From positions 1 through 18,324 of the forward strand of contig JAOUHH010000019.1 in assembly GCA_029865195.1 (NCBI GenBank): DNA of 18,324 bases. The letters run 5' to 3'. A program made the translations under genes and the position numbers. The notes under the pieces are model-generated. The model ran no database searches. It saw only the letters and a list, made by a program, of their open reading frames with translations, and was not told the DNA's origin. The DNA comes from Desulfobulbaceae bacterium. GTDB taxonomy: Bacteria > Desulfobacterota > Desulfobulbia > Desulfobulbales > UBA5123. This document shows positions 13,333 to 18,324 of the stretch, one piece after another (the stretch's first letter is position 1; every line of letters begins with the position of its first letter).

Positions 13333-14763
13333 ATGATTGATGCGAGGTCATCACTTTTGAAAGATAAAGTACTGATTGCAAATCGTGGCGAAATCGCCAT
13401 CCGGATCATGGAAGCATGCAAGGATCTGGGTCTTGATTATATAGTCATTTATACCCCCGAGGACGTCGATTCTCAGCACGTCCGTCTCAATCTCGACAGC
13501 CAAAGCAACCGGAACAAGGCCTGGCGCGTTTCCAGTTACACCGATCCCAACGATATCCTGGCTGTCGCCGATCATACCAAGTGTACCGCCATCCATCCCG
13601 GATACGGCTTTTTCTCGGAAGATTTTCGTTTTGCCCGGCGGGTGACCGTGCGTGATCGGCCCCTGACCTTCATCGGCCCCAAGTGGGAGGTGATCAAGGA
13701 TCTCGGCGACAAGATCAACACCAAGCGGGTCGCCAACCGGCTCGGCATCCCAACCATTCCAGGCACCGACGGCCCCATCTATAACGAGATGGACGCCGAA
13801 GCCATTGCCCGGCAGTTGCTTGAGGATCAGCAGGAGCAGCAGATAAAACATCCTTCCGTACTGGTCAAGGCCGCGGCAGGCGGCGGTGGCATGGGCATCG
13901 AAGAGGTGCACCAGATCGAGCAGTTCCGCCGTGTTTATCGCCAGATTCAGAGTTACGCCAAGCGCCAGTTCGGCGACGGCGGGGTATTGATCGAGCAGTG
14001 CCTGCGCGATTACAATCATCTGGAGGTGCAGATCGTCTGCAGCCGCCACGGCGAGCGCGCCCACTTCGGCACCCGTAACTGCACCATCCAGAGCACCGGC
14101 CGCCAGAAACGGCTGGAGGCGGCGCCGGGCTTTGATGCCTCCTGTTTCGCCTATGATTTCGATGCCGGCGACGTGCTCGACAAGGTGGTCGAGTATTCAC
14201 TGAAGCTCGCCTCCCACGTCCGTTATGACAATGTCGGCACCTGGGAGTGGATCGTCACCGGCGACGGCCGCCCCTACCTGCTGGAGGTCAATACCCGGAT
14301 TCAGGTTGAAAACGATGTCTCGGCCCGGATCAGCTATCTGAAAGGCGAACATCCCAATCTGATCCGCGAGCAGATCCGGATGGGGCTGGGCGACCGGATG
14401 GGGTATTCGCAGAAGGATATCGAGTTCCGCGGCTCCAGCATCGAGATGCGGATCATCGCCGAGGACACCCATCGCGGCTTCGCGCCCTGGATCGGTACCA
14501 TCGACAGATTTTCGGTGCCGAAGCACGACTGGGCGGCGACCTATACCCATGTCCCCTTTGACCGGCCCTATGTGATCCCCAGCGAATATGACCCCAACCT
14601 GGCCTTGGCCATCGTTTGGGGCGAAAGCGTGGACGAGGCCAAACTGCGGGCCAAGCAATTCATGGACGAGGTGGTGATCGAGGGCAAGAATGCCGCCGGC
14701 TCACCTATCCTTACCAATATTCCGTATCTACAGAACAATCTGGCCCGGCTCCTCACCTTTTAA
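13333..14763 (+). CDS. accC: Divergent biotin carboxylase subunit of acetyl-CoA carboxylase
   Basis: Biotin carboxylase uses ATP and bicarbonate to carboxylate carrier-bound biotin. The 476-residue protein follows the family order: KVLIANRGEIAIRI (12-25), AIHPGYGFFSED (86-97), the ATP-grasp loop KAAAGGGGMG (179-188), HLEVQIV (229-235), and LLEVNTRIQVE (316-326) holding metal and catalytic residues. R373 in SIEMRI matches the family's biotin-site Arg. Several normally fixed spots differ: EQ at 221-222 where EK is usual, TRNCTIQSTGRQK for ERDCSIQRRxQK, EN-DVSA for EH-PVTE, and no GGPGVR-like segment near 398. ATG 13333 lacks a Shine-Dalgarno; TTG 13357, 9 nt after GAGG, would give a more typical MKDKVLIANRGE start. 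It is the first gene of the acc operon. Confidence 0.88.
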   Translation: MIDARSSLLKDKVLIANRGEIAIRIMEACKDLGLDYIVIYTPEDVDSQHVRLNLDSQSNRNKAWRVSSYTDPNDILAVADHTKCTAIHPGYGFFSEDFRFARRVTVRDRPLTFIGPKWEVIKDLGDKINTKRVANRLGIPTIPGTDGPIYNEMDAEAIARQLLEDQQEQQIKHPSVLVKAAAGGGGMGIEEVHQIEQFRRVYRQIQSYAKRQFGDGGVLIEQCLRDYNHLEVQIVCSRHGERAHFGTRNCTIQSTGRQKRLEAAPGFDASCFAYDFDAGDVLDKVVEYSLKLASHVRYDNVGTWEWIVTGDGRPYLLEVNTRIQVENDVSARISYLKGEHPNLIREQIRMGLGDRMGYSQKDIEFRGSSIEMRIIAEDTHRGFAPWIGTIDRFSVPKHDWAATYTHVPFDRPYVIPSEYDPNLALAIVWGESVDEAKLRAKQFMDEVVIEGKNAAGSPILTNIPYLQNNLARLLTF

Positions 14764-14781
14764 AACAGGCAGAGATTATAG

Positions 14782-17025
14782 ATGGAAGATCTAAACAAGC
14801 GACTCCTGAAGACGGATGAGCGTCTGAGTTATCTTTCCCAGATCCGTGATGGGAACGAGTGGGCCAACCTCACCGGCCTGCGGGAAAAATACGAGTTGTT
14901 GAAAAAGGATTTTTACGACTACTCCGAAGACGCCTTGAGCCAGGAGGTTCGTTCCCTTGAGGAATCGATTTCCTTCCTTGAAAAACGCTGCGAGGAGAAT
15001 CTCTCCTCCATGGATCGGGTGCGGATCGTGCGCAGCCCGTTGCGTTTTTCCCTCAAGGACATCCTCGAGAATGTCTATGAGGAATATACCGAACTGGGCG
15101 GCGAGGATGAGGCCAACATTGACCCCTCGATGGTGGTGGCCAAGGCCAACATCGTCCGCCAGGTGAAGAAGAGGATGGTCACCCAGCAGGTGATGGTGAT
15201 CGGGCACGAGAAGGGACACGGCGAGGAATTCCGCAACGGCGGCTCCAGCAAGCCGTGGGGCAACGAGAAGGCGCTGCGTTTCATGCGGGTCGCCGAGACC
15301 GAGGGCATTCCCATCCACTTCTATATCTTCACCCCCGGCTCATTTCCGGTGGAGGAGTATCCGGGCGCGGCCCAGCAGATCGCCCGCAATCTGTATGCGA
15401 TGGCGAAACTGCGGGTACCGATGATTTCGGTCATCTCCGAGGGTGGCTCCGGCGGCGCCGAGGCCATCGGCATGGCCGACTTCCGGATGATGTTTTCCCA
15501 CGGCTACTATTCGGTGATCTCCCCCGAGGGCGCGGCGGCCATCGAGGGCAAGATCCGCGAGGGCGAGAAGATGCCCAAGGAGCTGGTCGAGGAGTGCGCG
15601 GTTCGGCTGAAGATCACTGCCGACGACAACCTGCAGCTGGGGACCATCGACCGGATTATCCGTGAACCGGATCTGGGCGCCAAGCGCGATGATTTCGCCT
15701 TCTTCCGGCAGGTGAAGTTTGAAATGATCCGGGCCACCGACGAGGTGGTGCTCAAGACCAAGAGTCTGCGTGCATTCCGGGCCTATGAAGTGAATGTGCA
15801 AAAGGCGGCGGAAGGTGAAGGCGAGGTGCCGCATATCGATATCTCCTGGGAGCTGAACAGCGACGAGGTGAAACGGCTGCTGGCGCAGCGTTCCAGGAAA
15901 TACCGCAACATGGCGGTTAAAGCCTTCAGCGGCAAGCCGACCTCCATGTCCAAGCTGTACAAGCAGTTTTGCGGCGCTTACTACAGCTTCCGCTACGACC
16001 TTCTGCGCGGTCAGCAGAAGCAGGTGCAAAAGGTGATCAAGGACGTCTCCGGCGAAGGCTCGGTGCTTTTGCGCCAGGTTTCGGCGCCTTTTTCCGCCGC
16101 CTACGATTTTGTTGCCAGAAAGCCAGGCGCCAAGGTGAACAAGGTGGTGGCCGGCAAGAATGTTAATGCCTGGGGTGAGCCTGAGTTCGGCGACACCTAT
16201 ACCAGTCCGCTGGCCAACGAGGATCGGACCGTTACCTGCCCTAACGCCGCCAAGCACGGCTGCAAGGATCTCTGGGTGCCGGATCTGTACGGTGAATTCG
16301 GCGGGGTCTGCGAGAACTGCGGGCATCATTTCCCGTTGGAGTATCAGTGGTACCTGCAGCACCTCTTTGACAGCGATTCGATCCGGGAGTTCAATCCGGA
16401 GATCGCCGCCGGCAACCCTCTGGACTCCGCCGGTTTTGAAAAGCGGCTCAACGCCGCCCGCGCCAAAACCGGTCGCAAGAGCGGGATCATCACCTTCGAC
16501 GCCAAGGTCATGGGGGTCGATATCGTGGTCGCCATGCTCTACAGCGATTTCCGCAACGGCACCGTCGGCGCCGCCGAGGGGGAGAAGTTCGTCCGCGCCT
16601 GCGAGATTGCCCGCATCAAGCGGCGGCCGTTGTTGTCCTATGTGCATACCACCGGCGGCATCCGCATCCAGGAGGGGACGCTTGGGGTCGTGCAGATGCC
16701 GAAATGCACCATGGCGGTGCGCGAGTATGTTGATTCCGGCGGGTTGTATATCGTGGTCTACGACAACAACTCCTATGCCGGGCCGGTGGCGAGCTTCCTG
16801 GGCTGCTCCCATTATCAGTTCGCCATCCGTTCGAGCCGGATCGGTTTCGCCGGCCATCGGGTCATCCGCGATACCACCGGCCAGGATATCCCGCCCGACT
16901 ACCACAGCGCCCGCAATGCGTTAAAGCGCGGACATATCCATGGCATCTGGGATCGTCGGGAATTCCGGCGCAATCTTCATAAGTCGCTGATGACCATGGG
17001 CGGCCGCAACCTTTATTACCGATAA
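14782..17025 (+). CDS. accA-accD: Fused acetyl-CoA carboxylase carboxyltransferase, alpha (AccA) then beta (AccD)
   Basis: The carboxyltransferase moves the carboxyl group from carboxybiotin to acetyl-CoA, giving malonyl-CoA. The 747-residue chain joins both subunits. Residues 1-310 resemble AccA: a coiled N-terminus, FRNGGSSKPWGNEKALRFM, SEGGSGGAEAIG (219-230) and GYYSVISPEGAAAI. Residues 310-470 are a linker I cannot assign. Residues 480-747 resemble AccD: a four-Cys zinc ribbon (C486, C494, C510, C513), GGIRIQEG (625-632), SYAGPVASF and GFAGHRVIRDTTG. The first zinc pair is C-x7-C instead of the usual C-x2-C. It starts 18 nt after accC, with only a weak ribosome binding site. The alpha-then-beta order is opposite to the beta-alpha order of two-domain acyl-CoA carboxyltransferases. 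Confidence 0.88.
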   Translation: MEDLNKRLLKTDERLSYLSQIRDGNEWANLTGLREKYELLKKDFYDYSEDALSQEVRSLEESISFLEKRCEENLSSMDRVRIVRSPLRFSLKDILENVYEEYTELGGEDEANIDPSMVVAKANIVRQVKKRMVTQQVMVIGHEKGHGEEFRNGGSSKPWGNEKALRFMRVAETEGIPIHFYIFTPGSFPVEEYPGAAQQIARNLYAMAKLRVPMISVISEGGSGGAEAIGMADFRMMFSHGYYSVISPEGAAAIEGKIREGEKMPKELVEECAVRLKITADDNLQLGTIDRIIREPDLGAKRDDFAFFRQVKFEMIRATDEVVLKTKSLRAFRAYEVNVQKAAEGEGEVPHIDISWELNSDEVKRLLAQRSRKYRNMAVKAFSGKPTSMSKLYKQFCGAYYSFRYDLLRGQQKQVQKVIKDVSGEGSVLLRQVSAPFSAAYDFVARKPGAKVNKVVAGKNVNAWGEPEFGDTYTSPLANEDRTVTCPNAAKHGCKDLWVPDLYGEFGGVCENCGHHFPLEYQWYLQHLFDSDSIREFNPEIAAGNPLDSAGFEKRLNAARAKTGRKSGIITFDAKVMGVDIVVAMLYSDFRNGTVGAAEGEKFVRACEIARIKRRPLLSYVHTTGGIRIQEGTLGVVQMPKCTMAVREYVDSGGLYIVVYDNNSYAGPVASFLGCSHYQFAIRSSRIGFAGHRVIRDTTGQDIPPDYHSARNALKRGHIHGIWDRREFRRNLHKSLMTMGGRNLYYR

Positions 17026-17030
17026 TACTT

Positions 17031-17693
17031 ATGCCGAACCAAGTCATGGAACAGGACATCGATTTCGACGAGATACTTACCCAGTACCGGTCAGATCCAT
17101 ACAGCTACGTGGATATGCATACCATCCACACCGGCCGGATCAGGTTCAAGGTCAGAAACGGCGATGTGGTGGAGGGTACCAGCGGCGAATGGAGCCATGT
17201 GCCGGGTACGCCTCTCTACGTTCTTGAGCGGGAGCGGAATCCGAAAATGGTGCATTGCCTCACCAACGGCGTTATCTCCTCGGTCCGCGATGATCTGGAA
17301 GGGCATTTTGTCGAGGCGGGCGAGAAGATCATGGTGATCAAGCATCCCCTCAAGAAGCGGGAGATCATCGACAGCATTCTGCGGAAGGTGTTGTTCCAGT
17401 TCCGTGCCCCGGAGCGGGCGAAATATTTCTTCTCGCTCGATCTGCAGGCGCGGATCGAGAAATACGGCCAGCGCGGCGTTTCCATCAAGAACGGCGATGA
17501 GATCCTCACCATGTCGCTGATGAAACGTGATATCCCCGTGTACTACACCGGCGAGCCGGGGATCATTCATTCGGTCTATTTCAAGCCCGGCGTCACCGCC
17601 GAGCTCGATGAGCCGTTGATCGGCATCTGCGCCAAGGAAAAACTCTCCTACATCCAGAAAATCATCACCCGCGTCAAGGCGGAATGGGAATAG
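17031..17693 (+). CDS. Atypical biotinyl/lipoyl-like carrier protein of the acc operon
   Basis: The 220-residue protein starts 5 nt after accA-accD and overlaps the ligase gene by 10 nt, the place where a biotin carboxyl carrier is expected. Two stretches look like biotinyl/lipoyl hammerhead folds. Residues 78-113 read GVISSVRDDLEGHFVEAGEKIMVIK then HPLKKREI, where a carrier has AMKM. Residues 148-200 contain RGVSIKNGDEILTMSLMKRD then GIIHSVYFKPGVTAELDEPLIGI, placing K165 of SLMKR at the usual biotin-lysine position. Typical AccB has AMKM near its C-terminus and is 150-170 residues. The second domain is the better candidate for modification; the first may be a decoy or structural. No Shine-Dalgarno is evident, so coupling to accA-accD is likely. 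Confidence 0.7.
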   Translation: MPNQVMEQDIDFDEILTQYRSDPYSYVDMHTIHTGRIRFKVRNGDVVEGTSGEWSHVPGTPLYVLERERNPKMVHCLTNGVISSVRDDLEGHFVEAGEKIMVIKHPLKKREIIDSILRKVLFQFRAPERAKYFFSLDLQARIEKYGQRGVSIKNGDEILTMSLMKRDIPVYYTGEPGIIHSVYFKPGVTAELDEPLIGICAKEKLSYIQKIITRVKAEWE

Positions 17694-18324
17694 ACCTCCT
17701 GACCCCTTCCCTGGTCCGGCAGCTTATCCGTGACGAAGAGGCAGGGGTGCGGAGCGGGCTGCTGCCGCCCGAGGCGGTGGCGGAGGTCTTTCGCTACGGG
17801 GCGGTGGTCGGCTCATCGATTCATGCCTTCCCGCAGCTCGACCGCGGCATGGCCCACGCCAAGCAGCTGATCCACGACCGCGACCGGCAAGGCCTCTCCG
17901 TCGACAGCGGCACCGTTATCCTCGCCGGCGAACTCGCCGACGGCCAGGGGCGTTTTGGCCGTTACTGGCACGCGCCGCCCGGCGGCATCTGGATGACGGT
18001 GATCCTCGCCAACACCCTTCTCCCCGAAACCACCCGGCTCTACCCCTTGGCGGCGGGCCTCGCCTGCTGCGAGGCAATCCGTCACTACGGCGTTCGCGGC
18101 CAGCTCAAATGGGTCAACGACGTCCTGGTCGGCGGCCGCAAGATCGCCGGCATCCTCTCCGAAACCGTGCTTACCCCACATCATCATGAAGAGTATGTGC
18201 TGATCGGCATCGGCATCAACGTCAACAACGAAACATTTCCGGCCGAGCTGCAGGATATCGCGGTGTCGATGCGGGGTGTTCTCGGCGAATCGCTAGCCCT
18301 TGACCTCTTCGCGGCCCGTTTGCT
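17684..18324 (+). CDS. birA: Biotin--[acetyl-CoA-carboxylase] ligase, 3' end outside window
   Basis: Biotin protein ligase attaches biotin to its carrier lysine through biotinyl-AMP. ATG 17684 overlaps the carrier's stop by 10 nt and has AAGG 4 nt upstream. The frame stays open to the window edge (213 codons). The catalytic core shows GELADGQGRFGRYWHAPPGG (82-101, cf. GRGRxGRxW), LKWVNDVLVGGRKIAGIL (141-158, cf. KWPND) and VLIGIGINVN (172-181). There is no N-terminal helix-turn-helix, so it is not a repressor-type BirA. Residues 1-55 are unusual, and the biotin-binding STN motif expected near 52-56 reads LDRGM. It may be matched to the atypical carrier encoded just upstream. Confidence 0.85.
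   Translation, partial: MGIDLLTPSLVRQLIRDEEAGVRSGLLPPEAVAEVFRYGAVVGSSIHAFPQLDRGMAHAKQLIHDRDRQGLSVDSGTVILAGELADGQGRFGRYWHAPPGGIWMTVILANTLLPETTRLYPLAAGLACCEAIRHYGVRGQLKWVNDVLVGGRKIAGILSETVLTPHHHEEYVLIGIGINVNNETFPAELQDIAVSMRGVLGESLALDLFAARL

Noticed and set aside
15340..16905. 521-codon minus-strand ORF opposite accA-accD
   Set aside because: Antisense shadow of a strongly supported gene; His/Asp/Gly-rich composition and no domain motif.

Overview
The window is a high-GC, gene-dense bacterial chromosome segment. It has no mobile elements, CRISPR arrays, tRNA or rRNA genes. Gene content suggests a Gram-negative anaerobe of the Desulfobacterota, perhaps a Desulfobulbales-type sulfur-metabolising bacterium. 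The main clues are an adenylate kinase with the Cys3-His LID metal motif known from sulfate reducers, a GlcF-type CCG-domain iron-sulfur protein, Lnt (a Gram-negative lipoprotein enzyme), and an acetyl-CoA carboxylase locus with fused AccA/AccD. This placement is inference; no marker gene proves it.

Layout. Bases 2-418 hold the 3' end of a DUF374 lysophospholipid acyltransferase. A strong bidirectional terminator (451-492) separates it from convergent adk (519-1199, minus). Bases 1200-2023 are gene-poor: they hold an overlooked 43-codon ORF (1600-1731, minus) and a G-quadruplex motif. A two-TM RCK potassium channel (2024-3016) and a FapA/DUF342 protein (3172-4635) follow on the plus strand. 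From 4660 to 12738 everything is on the minus strand. In transcription order it reads: CorC-type CBS protein, lnt, prfB (with the RF2 frameshift), a terminator, a GlcF-like Fe-S protein, a promoter, a DsbA-like protein, phoH, and a ybeY gene fused in frame to pdxJ. These include the four partners of the classical ybeZ-ybeY-ybeX-lnt operon, split and permuted.

Divergently, a near-consensus promoter (12955-12983) faces the acc locus (13333 to the window end). In order it encodes biotin carboxylase, an AccA-AccD fusion, a small biotinyl-like carrier and a biotin protein ligase (cut by the window edge). Spacing is tight, with a 10-nt overlap between the last two, so this looks like one operon that makes malonyl-CoA and biotinylates its own carrier. 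About 160 nt into the leader is a terminator-like hairpin, so attenuation or a small RNA is possible.

Most notable: (1) every acc protein departs from normally invariant motifs in a seemingly coordinated way; (2) the YbeY-PdxJ fusion carries a strong internal Shine-Dalgarno before the PdxJ methionine; (3) the acc leader holds a candidate attenuator or small RNA.
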